34,782 bases of DNA from assembly GCA_945862195.1 (NCBI GenBank), contig CAMAXR010000006.1, forward strand, positions 1-34,782. The letters are read 5' to 3'. Positions 7,553-19,437 of this stretch are shown here, piece after piece. This DNA comes from Hylemonella gracilis. Lineage in GTDB: Bacteria > Pseudomonadota > Gammaproteobacteria > Burkholderiales > Burkholderiaceae_C. The number at the start of each line of letters is the position of its first letter. Position 1 is the stretch's first letter. The notes below the pieces were generated by a model, which saw only the letters and a list, made by a program, of their open reading frames with translations, ran no database searches and was not told the DNA's origin. Both the position numbers and the translations under genes were made by a program.

Positions 7553-7971
7553 TCCTGCTCGATACGAATGTGATATCGGAGCCGCAGCGCCTGGAACCGA
7601 ATGCCCGCGTCCTTGAATGGATCGACGCACAAGCGCTGGAAACGCTCTACCTGTCCGCGATTACGGTAGCCGAGCTGCGTGCAGGTATCACGCTAATGCC
7701 TGTCGGGAAGCGCCGGGACAGCCTCCATGAAAACTTGGAAAAACGCCTGCTGCCGATGTTTGCCAATCGGGTGTTATCGTTCGATATGGCTTGCACAAAA
7801 GCCTATGCCGAACTGGTGGCCAAGTCTCGCGCCGCAGGCTTGACGATCGAAACTGCAGATGCCTTCATTGCAGCCGTCGCTCTCGCTAACGGCTTCGCCG
7901 TTGCCACTCGCGACACCAGACCTTTTGAAGCAGTCTCGGTAATCGTCATCAACCCTTGGAATGGCGTCTAG
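7549..7971 (+). CDS. FitB/VapC-like PIN-domain toxin
   Basis: MILLDTNVISEP...SAITVAELRAGI...TADAFIAAVALANGFAVATRDTRPFE: PIN domain acidic residues. Confidence 0.92.
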   Translation: MILLDTNVISEPQRLEPNARVLEWIDAQALETLYLSAITVAELRAGITLMPVGKRRDSLHENLEKRLLPMFANRVLSFDMACTKAYAELVAKSRAAGLTIETADAFIAAVALANGFAVATRDTRPFEAVSVIVINPWNGV

Positions 7972-8195
7972 CCTTTGCCTTGAGCCGCACACCGCATCCT
8001 TACACATTTTTTTCATGCGTTAGCTGATCTCTGCTTTTGCACTGATGCGCCTATCTGGCAGCCTTATGGCACGACAAGCGGCACAACCAACGTCTTTGTC
8101 GTTCATTCTCAGAGTGCCGTCTACTATCAACATGGGTTTTGTCCTTTACCCCCATGGGGGTGAAACTTTGCAACACACCATGACACAGATTGAAC

Positions 8196-8231
8196 CCAAA
8201 AAAAGCCCGCATCAAGAGTGAAAGCGGGCTT
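8196..8231 (-). terminator. Rho-independent terminator of tRNA-Val
   Basis: Inverted repeat AAGCCCGC (8203-8210) / GCGGGCTT (8224-8231), T-run on the minus strand (AAAAAAA at 8198-8204 on plus). Confidence 0.85.
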
Positions 8232-8267
8232 ATGGTTACGAACCGAGTAGTAAATTGTGAGATAAAT

Positions 8268-8344
8268 TGGTAGGCGCGATTGGACTCGAACCAACGACCC
8301 CCACCATGTCAAGGTGGTGCTCTAACCAGCTGAGCTACGCGCCT
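8268..8344 (-). tRNA. tRNA-Val (anticodon GAC)
   Basis: Minus strand AGGCGCGTAGCTCAGCTGGTTAGAGCACCACCTTGACATGGTGGGGGTCGTTGGTTCGAGTCCAATCGCGCCTACCA; 7-bp acceptor, anticodon loop TTGACAT, encoded CCA. Confidence 0.95.
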
Positions 8345-8438
8345 GAGTGCCTAAGGGCGCAGATTGTACCCTCAACCTTTTGTTGGGCTCGAACATGCCA
8401 GCTTTGGCAGCTTGTGAGTGTTTCTACAATCTTGGTGC

Positions 8439-10316
8439 ATGGCCATACCCCAGTCCTTCCTACAAGAGCTCACAGCCCGAACAGACCTGGTTGAGCTGGT
8501 GGGCCGACATGTGCAGCTCAAGAAGGCGGGGGCCAACTATTCGGGGTTATGTCCCTTCCATGCGGAAAAATCACCGTCGTTCACCGTCAGCCCGGCCAAA
8601 CAATTTTTTCATTGTTTTGGGTGCGGCAAGCACGGGGATGCCATTGGTTTTTTGATGGAACACACGGGCGTGAGCTTTATGGAAGCAGTGCAAGATTTGG
8701 CGCAGCAATTCGGCTTACAAGTACCGGCAGAAGAGATCAGTCCCCAAGAGCGGCAACGCGCAGCCAGCCTCAAGCAGCAACAGGTCAGTTTGTCAGAGGT
8801 TATTGAAAAAGCCACTAAGGCCTACATCCAGCATCTTAAAAAAACACCCCACGCGGTGGCCTATTTAAAAAAACGTGAGGTTTCTGGAGAGGTTGCCAAA
8901 CGTTTTGCCTTGGGCTATGCGCCAGGCGGTTGGCGCAACTTGGCCAGTGTGTTTCCAGATTACAACGACCCGCGTTTGGTGGAAAGCGGTATGGTGATCA
9001 GCAATGCCGCGGATGCAGACGCGCCTCAGGGCTCTGAAGAAAAACGCTACGACCGTTTTCGTGACCGCATCATGTTTCCGATACGAAACGTCAAGGGCGA
9101 ATTCATTGGGTTTGGCGGACGTGTATTGGGTGACGAAAAACCCAAGTACCTCAACTCCCCCGAAACGCCCTTGTTCAGCAAAGGGTTGGAGCTGTATGGC
9201 CTGTTTGAAGGTAGGCACGCCATTCGCGACATGGGGTATGCCTTGGTTACCGAAGGGTATATGGACGTGGTGGCCTTGGCGCAGTTGGGCTTTGCCAATG
9301 CCGTAGCCACTTTAGGCACAGCTTGCACGCGCGAACACGCACAAAAACTGTTTCGTTTTACAGACTCCGTGGTCTTTAGTTTTGATGGCGATGTTGCTGG
9401 CAGACGCGCCGCCCGCCGCGCCTTGGAAGCAGCCCTGGGGTTTGCCACCGATGTTCGAAGCATTAAGTTTTTGTTTTTGCCAGAAGAGCATGACCCGGAC
9501 AGCTTCATTCGTGAACGCGGCGCTCAAGCCTTTGCACAATGTGTGAACGATGCCATGCCGCTGAGCCGTTTTTTGGTGGAGTCTGCCCGAGAAGGCTGCA
9601 ACCTCCAAGAGGCAGAAGGACGCGCCCTATTTGCCAACCACGCACAAAGTTTATGGAAAGCATTGCCTGAAGGTGTGTTGCAACGTCAGGTTTTAAAAGA
9701 CCTGGCCAACTTAATTCAGCTCACACCCGAGGCGCTGCAAGAACTTTGGACCCCGCGTTCAGAACGAGCGCCCAATTCAGCCTCTTTTGCATCGGTCAGA
9801 AGTGCTGTAAAACCTTGGCCAACCCAACCCAAGGCAACCAGAACCTCTCACGCGGCGATGGTGAGCCGTGAAGGTCGAGCCGTGTGCTTGTTGTTAAGTT
9901 TCAGCTCGCTTTGGGAGCAGCTCACGCCACACCAGCATCACGTCTTGGCGTCTTTGCCGCCGCCCTACGGTACCGTGGTGGCTTGGTTAGAGCGCATTCT
10001 TCAGGAACACGGCAGCCTGGAGTGGCCAACTATCAGCCAGCTGATGCAGGGGCAGCCGGTAGAAGCCCATGTTCAAGCGTTGATGGATACGACGATGGTG
10101 CAGGCCCGTGACGAGACTAGGGATGAGCTTGGGGACGTGCTTAAAGAGCTTCAACATGTGATGCACCGCATAGAAATTGACCAGCTCAAGGCTCAAGAGA
10201 CCTTGGCCATTCAACAGTCGGGGCAAGACCCCGATGGGCTGAAGACCTATCGGTCGATTCAAGCACAGCGCTTGGCATTAGAAGCTGCGCTTCAAAGCTC
10301 CAGCACCCCCGAATAA
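8439..10316 (+). CDS. dnaG: DNA primase
   Basis: MAIPQSFLQELTARTDLVELVGRHVQLKKAGANYSGLCPFHAEKSPSFTVSPAKQFFHCFGCGKHGDAIGFLM: zinc-binding and TOPRIM regions; directly upstream of rpoD. Confidence 0.97.
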   Translation: MAIPQSFLQELTARTDLVELVGRHVQLKKAGANYSGLCPFHAEKSPSFTVSPAKQFFHCFGCGKHGDAIGFLMEHTGVSFMEAVQDLAQQFGLQVPAEEISPQERQRAASLKQQQVSLSEVIEKATKAYIQHLKKTPHAVAYLKKREVSGEVAKRFALGYAPGGWRNLASVFPDYNDPRLVESGMVISNAADADAPQGSEEKRYDRFRDRIMFPIRNVKGEFIGFGGRVLGDEKPKYLNSPETPLFSKGLELYGLFEGRHAIRDMGYALVTEGYMDVVALAQLGFANAVATLGTACTREHAQKLFRFTDSVVFSFDGDVAGRRAARRALEAALGFATDVRSIKFLFLPEEHDPDSFIRERGAQAFAQCVNDAMPLSRFLVESAREGCNLQEAEGRALFANHAQSLWKALPEGVLQRQVLKDLANLIQLTPEALQELWTPRSERAPNSASFASVRSAVKPWPTQPKATRTSHAAMVSREGRAVCLLLSFSSLWEQLTPHQHHVLASLPPPYGTVVAWLERILQEHGSLEWPTISQLMQGQPVEAHVQALMDTTMVQARDETRDELGDVLKELQHVMHRIEIDQLKAQETLAIQQSGQDPDGLKTYRSIQAQRLALEAALQSSSTPE

Positions 10317-10560
10317 TCTTGCCTATTTTTTAGGCTATACAATTTTTGGCAGGTATAATCCAAAACTTCTTGGCAAGCGCGACAGCAGCACCTCCGGTTC
10401 GGCCACTTCAGACATCAGTTCTCAGGCCACCACACCGCAAGGACTTGCACACCAAATGTTCGCCCTCCCACTTGCCTGTGGTCTTAATGTCACCAGATCG
10501 GTTTGATCTGCCATTTAAGCCTTTCTCTCATTTTTTAGTTTTATCTAAGTTGAACTGACC

Positions 10561-12873
10561 ATGCCTGATCAAAAGTCCAAAAAGCCCGTAGCGCCCGCAA
10601 CCAAAGCATCCGGCCAGACCGCTGCAAAACCTGCCGCTAAAACAGCTGCAAAAAAAGCGCCTGCAACCCAACACGCTGTTAAATTAGCGGCCAAAGCAGC
10701 TGCACCCGCCAGTAAAGCGCTAGAGGTCAAAGCCCTAGCCAAGGGCCCCAAGGTTGAAAAAGTCGTCAAGGCTCCTGCCAAGGCTGAGGCCAGCGGGTCG
10801 GCTGAAGCCAAGCGTGGTCGCAAACCCAAGGCCTCTGCCAAATCCACTCAAGACGATGATGTGGTGGACTTAGAAGCTGAATTTGCCGAAGAAGCCGAAG
10901 CCGTCAGCACCGAAAAGGTCAAGCCGCTTCGAATGAAAATCAGCAAGGCCAAAGAGCGTGCGCTGATGAAAGAGTTTGGTTTGGACGAAACGGTTCTGTC
11001 TGAAGAAGACATGGCCAAGCGCCGCCAGCGTCTTAAGCTGCTGATCAAGCTGGGCAAAACCCGTGGCTACCTCACCCATGGCGAAATCTCTGACCACCTG
11101 CCCGATAAGTTGGTAGATGCCGAAACCTTGGAAGTTGTGATTTCCATGCTCAACGACATGGGCGTGGCCGTTTACGAGCAAACCCCTGACGCGGAGACCT
11201 TGCTGCTCAACAACACAGCGCCTACAGCTGCAACTGAAGAAGAAGCTGAAGAAGAAGCCGAGGCAGCTCTGTCCACCGTGGACTCCGAATTTGGGCGCAC
11301 CACTGACCCAGTCCGCATGTACATGCGTGAAATGGGCACAGTGGAACTGCTGACACGCGAAGGCGAAATTGAAATTGCCAAGCGTATTGAAGGCGGTTTG
11401 ATGGACATGATGGAAGCCATTTCGGCTTGCCCTGCCACCATTGCCGAAATCTTGCGTATGGGTGATGAAATTCGCGAAGGCAAGGTCGTCATCTCCACCG
11501 TGGTGGATGGTTTTGTGAATGCCAATGAAAACGACGACTATGTTGCCGAAGAAGACTTTGACGAATACGACGAAGCCGATGACGACGACGGCAAAGGCGG
11601 CTCCAAGGCTCTGACCAAAAAACTTGAAGAGCTGAAAACTCAAGCCCTAGAACGTTTTGACCGGTTGCGTGACCTGTTTGAAAAGGTCCACAAGGTCTAC
11701 GACAAAGAAGGCTACGGCACCCCAGCTTATGTGAAGGCCCAAAAGGGTTTATCTGAAGAGCTGATGACCATCCGCTTCACAGCCAAAACCATTGAAAAGT
11801 TGTGCGAAATGGTTCGCGGCCAAGTCGAAGATGTTCGCAAAAAAGAACGTGAATTGCGCCGCATCATTGTGGACAAATGCGGGTACCCACAGGACCTGTT
11901 TATTGCAGACTTCAGCGGTCGTGACAAACACAACCAAAGGGTGGCCTCTAACCTGCTCAACCTGAAGTGGATTGAAAAACAAGCTGCTTCAAGCAAGCCT
12001 TGGGCGCCCATCATGGCCCGCAACATCCCGCCGGTGCAAGACCTTCAGCAAAAACTGATGGATCTGCAGGCTCGGGTTGTGGTGCCTTTAGACGAACTCA
12101 AAAGCATCAACAAGCGCATGAACCAAGGCGAAGTGTCTTCACGCAATGCCAAAAAAGAAATGATTGAAGCCAACTTGCGCTTGGTCATTTCGATTGCCAA
12201 AAAATACACCAACCGCGGCTTGCAGTTCTTGGATTTGATCCAGGAGGGCAATATTGGTCTGATGAAGGCCGTAGACAAGTTTGAATACCGCCGCGGTTAC
12301 AAGTTTTCAACTTATGCCACATGGTGGATTCGCCAGGCCATCACACGATCCATTGCCGACCAGGCCCGCACCATTCGCATTCCGGTGCACATGATCGAAA
12401 CCATCAACAAGATGAACCGCATCAGCAGGCAACACTTGCAAGAGTTCGGCTTTGAGCCGGATGCGGGCATCTTGGCCGAGAAAATGGAAATTCCTGAGGA
12501 CAAAATCCGCAAGATCATGAAAATCGCCAAAGAGCCGATTTCCATGGAAACCCCTATTGGTGACGATGATGACAGTCACTTGGGCGACTTCATTGAAGAC
12601 ACCGCCAATACGGCACCCATGGATGCGGCTATGCAAGCGGGCTTGCGCGACGTGGTCAAAGAAATTTTGGACAGCCTCACCCCACGCGAAGCCAAAGTGT
12701 TGCGTATGCGTTTTGGTATTGAGATGACCAGCGACCACACCTTAGAAGAGGTGGGCAAGCAATTTGACGTGACCCGCGAACGTATTCGTCAAATTGAAGC
12801 CAAAGCGCTGCGCAAGCTCAAGCACCCCAGCCGCTCGGACAAGCTCAGAAGCTTTACAACCGACGGCGTTTAA
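10561..12873 (+). CDS. rpoD: RNA polymerase primary sigma factor RpoD (sigma-70)
   Basis: Region 1.1-4.2 motifs, e.g. [65 protein letters not shown]; Ala/Lys-rich N-terminal extension. Confidence 0.98.
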   Translation: MPDQKSKKPVAPATKASGQTAAKPAAKTAAKKAPATQHAVKLAAKAAAPASKALEVKALAKGPKVEKVVKAPAKAEASGSAEAKRGRKPKASAKSTQDDDVVDLEAEFAEEAEAVSTEKVKPLRMKISKAKERALMKEFGLDETVLSEEDMAKRRQRLKLLIKLGKTRGYLTHGEISDHLPDKLVDAETLEVVISMLNDMGVAVYEQTPDAETLLLNNTAPTAATEEEAEEEAEAALSTVDSEFGRTTDPVRMYMREMGTVELLTREGEIEIAKRIEGGLMDMMEAISACPATIAEILRMGDEIREGKVVISTVVDGFVNANENDDYVAEEDFDEYDEADDDDGKGGSKALTKKLEELKTQALERFDRLRDLFEKVHKVYDKEGYGTPAYVKAQKGLSEELMTIRFTAKTIEKLCEMVRGQVEDVRKKERELRRIIVDKCGYPQDLFIADFSGRDKHNQRVASNLLNLKWIEKQAASSKPWAPIMARNIPPVQDLQQKLMDLQARVVVPLDELKSINKRMNQGEVSSRNAKKEMIEANLRLVISIAKKYTNRGLQFLDLIQEGNIGLMKAVDKFEYRRGYKFSTYATWWIRQAITRSIADQARTIRIPVHMIETINKMNRISRQHLQEFGFEPDAGILAEKMEIPEDKIRKIMKIAKEPISMETPIGDDDDSHLGDFIEDTANTAPMDAAMQAGLRDVVKEILDSLTPREAKVLRMRFGIEMTSDHTLEEVGKQFDVTRERIRQIEAKALRKLKHPSRSDKLRSFTTDGV

Positions 12874-13640
12874 GCGGTTGACTCCAAGTAAGCGCTACGC
12901 AACTGCTCGCGCTTGCTTGGGTTTAAACCTATGGCCTGATCTAGGTATTGGTCCACAGTGCCGTAATGGGCTCGAATCGTGGTCAAAGACGCGTCTAGAA
13001 AATCAGACTGAACGCCCAGCAAAACGCGCTGCGCCTCTTCTGACAACACCTTTCCTAAACGGGGTGTGGCATTGAGCAGTTGGTTGGTGAGCAAGTAATC
13101 CTGCTCGATGGTGGCAGCATCCACTCCTAAGCTGTGCAACACCAACACGGCTGCCAAGCCGGTTCTGTCTTTTCCATAAGTGCAATGAAAGACCAGCGGC
13201 TCTGAATGACTCAGCAGCACATCAAACAACTGCTTGAAGCGCGCGCTGTTGTGCAGCACAAAGTTTTCGTAGGTTTCTCGCATGAAGCCGGTCACTTCTT
13301 CGGGGCCCATCACACCCCCCTGCCGGGCCCGTTCTTCAAGGCGGTAGTGCACCGTGGGCTCTATAGATAGAGCATGCAACTGCACATGGTCAAGTCCGCA
13401 GACTGCCGCAGCGCTTTCTTCCACGCCCCGAAAATCCAGCACATGCCGCACGCCCAATGACTGCAATTGGTGGCGGTCTTGTGCAGTGGCATGGGCCAAA
13501 TGCCCCGACCTGAAGATTTGCCGCCATTTGACGGAACGCCCCTCATGCCCAATGTAGCCGCCCAAGTCACGAAAATTTTGGATGCCTTGCAGGGACAAGG
13601 ATCGCGACCAAACAGGTGGTGGTGGAACAGGTTGACTCAT
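12870..13640 (-). CDS. Tyrosine/serine protein phosphatase-like protein
   Basis: [23 protein letters not shown] (CX5R signature) and [13 protein letters not shown]. Confidence 0.88.
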   Translation of the reverse strand: MSQPVPPPPVWSRSLSLQGIQNFRDLGGYIGHEGRSVKWRQIFRSGHLAHATAQDRHQLQSLGVRHVLDFRGVEESAAAVCGLDHVQLHALSIEPTVHYRLEERARQGGVMGPEEVTGFMRETYENFVLHNSARFKQLFDVLLSHSEPLVFHCTYGKDRTGLAAVLVLHSLGVDAATIEQDYLLTNQLLNATPRLGKVLSEEAQRVLLGVQSDFLDASLTTIRAHYGTVDQYLDQAIGLNPSKREQLRSAYLESTA

Positions 13641-13693
13641 GAATTCATCCTACACAAAGCATGTGAAGGCCTGATTCTTGAGGTGTCCATGAA

Positions 13694-14419
13694 CTAAACG
13701 TTTAACCACTCCAGGAGCGCTTGGTTCACAGCCTGTGGCTGCTCCATGGTGCACATATGGCCACAATGTTCAATGATCACCAAGGCGACCTGAGCCAGAC
13801 CACCCGCCTTGAGGGCTTGGTACATCGCCTCGTGCTGCGCAGGCGGGCTCCACCCATCCTCACGACCACACAAGACCAAAGTGGGGCAAGTGATGGTGGA
13901 CAAAACAGGCGCCGCATCTGGCCGTGTGAGCAAGGCGTTGATTTGCGCTTCAAATTGCGCCGCACTGCCGCGCTCCAACATCTGGAGCACCGCCTCAAAG
14001 ACATCTGAATTGAGGCGACTGGGGTGCACCATGCCCTGCCCCCATTGTTGCCCCATAGCGCGCATGCCCTTTTGCTTGGCCAGATCTAAGAGCGCCATTC
14101 GGCCTTGGCGCTCCTTTTCGCCAGCAGCGCCAGCTGGCAAGGTGTGGGTACCTGTATCCAACAAAGCGAGTCGATCGATACGGTGAGGCGCCAACCGCAT
14201 CAACTCGCACGCCACTCTGCCTCCCATGGAGTGCCCAGCCACACCAAATGTTTCTGTGGGTGACAAGGCCAACACCTGCTCGGCCATGGCCTGAAAATTA
14301 TTCAGCACCCCCCAGTCAGGAATGATGCAGTGACAACGGTCTTGCAGTGCCTCGACTTGCAGCGCCCACACTGCGGCGTCGCAGTTCAGGCCTGGCAGCA
14401 GCATGAGGGTAGGTTTCAA
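13694..14419 (-). CDS. Alpha/beta hydrolase
   Basis: LLPGLNCDAAVW... VAGHSMGGRVACELM nucleophile elbow, C-terminal EHCGH. Confidence 0.88.
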   Translation of the reverse strand: MKPTLMLLPGLNCDAAVWALQVEALQDRCHCIIPDWGVLNNFQAMAEQVLALSPTETFGVAGHSMGGRVACELMRLAPHRIDRLALLDTGTHTLPAGAAGEKERQGRMALLDLAKQKGMRAMGQQWGQGMVHPSRLNSDVFEAVLQMLERGSAAQFEAQINALLTRPDAAPVLSTITCPTLVLCGREDGWSPPAQHEAMYQALKAGGLAQVALVIIEHCGHMCTMEQPQAVNQALLEWLNV

Positions 14420-15432
14420 TGCGGGGCCTTAGGGGCAAATGTTTCGGTATCCACTTCGATTTGCGACTGCGCGTTGTAACGGTCACCCGACACCGTACTT
14501 TGATTGATCAAAGCACCAGCTTGAGCCAACACCGAAGCGGGCAACTTCAGGTCTGCTGCGGCAAGGTTTTCAGACAAATGCTCCAAGCTGGTGGTGCCAG
14601 GTATCGGCACAATATCCACCCCCTGATGCAGCAGCCAAGCCAGCGCCAGCTGAGCAGGCGTGCATTGCGCTTCTTGCGCCAGTTTCTCAAAAGCTGGCAG
14701 CAGCTTGAGGTTTTGGGCGTAATGCTCAGGGTGAAAACGCGGCATGTTGTGCCGAATGTCTTTGGCCTCTAGGGTTTGCACATCGGATAAGCGGCCAGTT
14801 AAAAAGGCCCGGCCCACCGGCGAAAACGCCACAAAACCAATGCCTAGCTCTCGGCAGGTCTGCAACACCGCAATTTCGGGGTTTCGTGTCCACAGAGAAT
14901 ACTCAGTCTGAACAGCCGTGATGGGGTGCACCGCATGCGCTTTGCGAATGGTGGCCGCCGAAACTTCACTCAGACCTAAGGTTCTGACCCAGCCACGCTC
15001 CACCAAACGAGACAGTTCGCCCACACTGTCTTCAATAGGTACTTTTTTATCCCAGCGGTGCAGGTAATACAAATCGATCACATCGGTTTGCAGGCGCTTG
15101 AGGCTGTCCTCACAATTTTTTCGGATGGCTTCCGGGCGTCCGTCAATCACCCGCTTCACGCCATCGGGAAAACTCACGCCCGCCATACCGCCTTTGCTGG
15201 CTAAGGTGTAGCGTTGGCGGTGCGGCTTAAGCACGCGTCCCACCAGCTCTTCGTTGTTACCAAAACCATACAAAGCTGCAGTATCAAAAAAGTTGACGCC
15301 TGCATCCAATGCGGAGAGCAGCAAGCGTTCGCCCTGTTCGGCTGATGGCGGCACCCCGTAGGCGTAACTCAGGCTCATACAGCCCAAGCTGATGGCGCTG
15401 ACCTCAAAAGCCCCTAGTGTTCTGTAATGCAT
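14416..15432 (-). CDS. Aldo/keto reductase
   Basis: MHYRTLGAFEVSAISLGCMSLSYAYG...DAGVNFFDTAALYG...DVIDLYYLHRWD; ATGA overlap with the hydrolase gene. Confidence 0.93.
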   Translation of the reverse strand: MHYRTLGAFEVSAISLGCMSLSYAYGVPPSAEQGERLLLSALDAGVNFFDTAALYGFGNNEELVGRVLKPHRQRYTLASKGGMAGVSFPDGVKRVIDGRPEAIRKNCEDSLKRLQTDVIDLYYLHRWDKKVPIEDSVGELSRLVERGWVRTLGLSEVSAATIRKAHAVHPITAVQTEYSLWTRNPEIAVLQTCRELGIGFVAFSPVGRAFLTGRLSDVQTLEAKDIRHNMPRFHPEHYAQNLKLLPAFEKLAQEAQCTPAQLALAWLLHQGVDIVPIPGTTSLEHLSENLAAADLKLPASVLAQAGALINQSTVSGDRYNAQSQIEVDTETFAPKAPH

Positions 15433-15451
15433 GGAAACAATCTAAAAAAAA

Positions 15452-16411
15452 TCAGCTGTTGAGTTGCAACTCAAGCTCGTGCATGACTTGGTAACAAGGC
15501 AACACTTGCGCCACGCTGGAATTGGGCTCACGGCCTTCACGGATAGCGGCAAAAAATTCGCGGTCTTGAAGCTCAATGCCATTCATAGACACAGCAACTT
15601 GGCTCACATCAATTTTTTCTTGCTTGCCGTTGTACAAATCGTCATAGCTGGCAATGTAGGTGCCGGTGTCGCCGATGTAGCGGAAGATGGTGCCCAAGGG
15701 ACCATCGTTGTTGAACGACAAGCTTAAGGTGCAAATCGCGCCATTGGCCGCTTGAAGCTGAATGGACATATCCATCGCAATGCCCAAAACGGGGTGAATG
15801 GGGCCTTGCACCGCATGGGCCTTGACCACGGGGCTACCGCTTTGGTAGGTGAACAAGTCGATGGTGTGCGCGGCATGGTGCCACAGCAAGTGATCGGTCC
15901 AGCTGCGGGGCTGACCGGCAGCGTTCATGTTGGTGCGACGGAAAAAATAGGTTTGCACATCCATTTGCTGAATGTGCAACTCGCCTGAGCGCAAACGCTT
16001 GTTCACCCACTGGTGGCTGGGGTTGAAACGGCGTGTGTGGCCGCACATGGCCACCAAACCGGTCTTCTTTTGCAGCTCGACCAGTTCTTGGCCTTCTTTG
16101 AACACATCACACATGGGAATTTCCACTTCCACGTGCTTGCCTGCGAGCAAACAGGCCTTGGTTTGCGCTGCATGCATTTGGGTGGGGGTGCACAAAATCA
16201 CCGCGTCTACCTCTTTGATGGCCAGGCTTTCGTTCAAGTCCGTGGTCACATGGCCAATGCCGTATTTTTGGGCGATGTCTTTGGTTTTTTCTAATTCGCG
16301 GCCAATCAGGGACACGACTTCCACGCCCTCAATGTTGCGAATGCCTTCAATGTGCTTGATGCCAAAGGCACCTGCGCCAGCCAAAGCGACTTTAATAGGT
16401 TGACTCATCAA
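15452..16411 (-). CDS. ligC: 4-carboxy-2-hydroxymuconate-6-semialdehyde dehydrogenase (Gfo/Idh/MocA family)
   Basis: IKVALAGAGAFGIKHIEGIRNIEGVEVVSLIGRELEKTKDIAQKYGIGH; follows ligAB. Confidence 0.92.
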   Translation of the reverse strand: MMSQPIKVALAGAGAFGIKHIEGIRNIEGVEVVSLIGRELEKTKDIAQKYGIGHVTTDLNESLAIKEVDAVILCTPTQMHAAQTKACLLAGKHVEVEIPMCDVFKEGQELVELQKKTGLVAMCGHTRRFNPSHQWVNKRLRSGELHIQQMDVQTYFFRRTNMNAAGQPRSWTDHLLWHHAAHTIDLFTYQSGSPVVKAHAVQGPIHPVLGIAMDMSIQLQAANGAICTLSLSFNNDGPLGTIFRYIGDTGTYIASYDDLYNGKQEKIDVSQVAVSMNGIELQDREFFAAIREGREPNSSVAQVLPCYQVMHELELQLNS

Positions 16412-16439
16412 AACTCCTGCTTGAAATAGGTGGGTGTGT

Positions 16440-17765
<1,326 letters not shown>

Positions 17766-17779
<14 letters not shown>

Positions 17780-18704
17780 TTTGACCTCCCGCCAACTCTT
17801 CGGGCCAATACAAGCGCATGGGGTTGTCTACCAGCAACTTTTGGCGCAGCTCTGGGGTAGTTGCAATGTGGGGAATAAAGTCCACCAGCAAGCCGTCATC
17901 GGGCATGTGGTCTTTCAGGTTGGGGTGCGGCCAATCGGTCCCCCACAACACGCGGTCCGGAAAGCTGTCAACCAAACGCTTGGCAAACGGGATCACGTCA
18001 TGGTAGGCATGCCTCTGGCCATTTAAGGCGGGCGGGCCATGAACTGTAAGGCGCTCAGGGCAGGTGACTTTGCTCCACACATTGGGGTGCTGGCGCATGA
18101 ACTTTATAAACAACTCAAACTCTGGACCATCTACAGGCTGGGTGACATCGGGTCGACCCATGTGGTCCACCACCAAGGTCGCGGGCAATCCGGTAAAAAA
18201 GTCCCACAGCTCAGGCAAGTCGACGGCCTCAAAATAAATCACCACATGCCAGCCCAGCTTAGCCACACGTCCAGCAATCTCAACCAATTCATCTTTAGGG
18301 GTGAAGTCCACCAAGCGTTTGACAAAGTTAAACCGCACGCCGCGCACGCCCGCGGCATGCAAGGTGTGCAGTTCCGTGTCGGTCACGCTGCGCTTGACGG
18401 TGGCCACACCACGGGCTTGGCCGCCCGAGGCCTGCATGGCGTCCACCAGCGCACGGTTATCGGCACCATGGCAGGTGGCTTGCACAATCACGTTGCGCGA
18501 AAAGCCCAAGTGGTCGCGCAAGGCAAACAACTGCTCTTTGGTGGCGTCGCAGGGGGTGTATTTGCGCTCTTCGGCATACGGAAACACATTTGACGGGCCA
18601 AACACATGGCAATGCGAATCAACAGCGCCCTGGGGAAGTTTGAATTCCGGTTTGCTGGGACCTGTGTACCAATCCAACCAGCCTGGAGTTTTAGTGAATG
18701 ACAT
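17766..18704 (-). CDS. ligI: 2-pyrone-4,6-dicarboxylate hydrolase
   Basis: Amidohydrolase AVDSHCHVFGPSNVFPYAEERKYTPCDA...; ligI-like, overlaps ligA by 14 nt. Confidence 0.93.
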
Positions 18705-18721
18705 GGCTTTACCTTTAAAAA

Positions 18722-19417
18722 TCAGTCGATGTACTTCAGCCCCAATTTGGCCAAAGGTTCTCTGAAGTTGTACATATCCAAACCCAACACGCCCGAAGCC
18801 AGTTTGGCGCGTTTTTCACCTTCGTTGGACTCGCGAGCTTGCGCTGCATCGGCCACCGACTGGGCAAATTCTGCGGGCACGGCGACAACACCATCGTCGT
18901 CAGCCACGATCACATCTCCGGGGTTGAGGGTCACGCCTGCGCACACCACCGGAATGTTGACGGAGCCTAAGGTGGCCTTGATGGTGCCTTTGGCGCTGAT
19001 GGCGCGGCTCCAAACAGGAAAACCCATCTGTTTGAGTTCTTTAACGTCGCGGCAACCGCCTTCAATGATCAAGGCGCGAGCACCACGCGCTTTGAAGGAT
19101 GTGGCCAACAGATCACCAAAAAAGCCATCGGTGTTGTCGGCACTGCAAGCGGCCACCACAATGTCGCCAGGCTGAATTTGCTCAGCCACCACATGCAGCA
19201 TCCAATTGTCGCCGGGGTGCAAAAGCACGGTCACGGCGGTACCGCAAGCATGCGCATCCGGGTAAATGGGGCGCATGTAGGGCTTCATGAGGCCTACGCG
19301 CCCTTGAGCCTCATGAACGGTGGCCACGCCAAATTGAGACAGCTTTTCTACAGCAGCGGCATCCGCACGGACGATGTGGCGCTTGACGATTCCCATTTGA
19401 TGGACGGTGTTGCTCAT
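18722..19417 (-). CDS. ligK: 4-carboxy-4-hydroxy-2-oxoadipate aldolase/oxaloacetate decarboxylase
   Basis: RraA-like fold: VATVHEAQGRVGLMKPYMRPIYPDAHACGTAVTVLLHPGDNWMLH...; lig operon context. Confidence 0.94.
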   Translation of the reverse strand: MSNTVHQMGIVKRHIVRADAAAVEKLSQFGVATVHEAQGRVGLMKPYMRPIYPDAHACGTAVTVLLHPGDNWMLHVVAEQIQPGDIVVAACSADNTDGFFGDLLATSFKARGARALIIEGGCRDVKELKQMGFPVWSRAISAKGTIKATLGSVNIPVVCAGVTLNPGDVIVADDDGVVAVPAEFAQSVADAAQARESNEGEKRAKLASGVLGLDMYNFREPLAKLGLKYID

Positions 19418-19437
19418 AAATCAGACTCCTGAAAAAA

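Noticed and set aside
8148-8161. Palindrome ACCCCCATGGGGGT
   Set aside because: Short, low-complexity G/C-run palindrome in non-coding DNA with no linked promoter or gene; not enough to call a site.
10870-11643. 257-aa minus-strand ORF antisense to rpoD
   Set aside because: Composition is an artefact of reverse-reading the acidic/Lys-rich rpoD codons; no recognisable domain and the sense gene is certain.
14500-14516. CTTTGAT-TG-ATCAAAG as a possible FNR-like site
   Set aside because: Spacer is 2 rather than 4 bp and it lies inside the aldo/keto reductase coding sequence.
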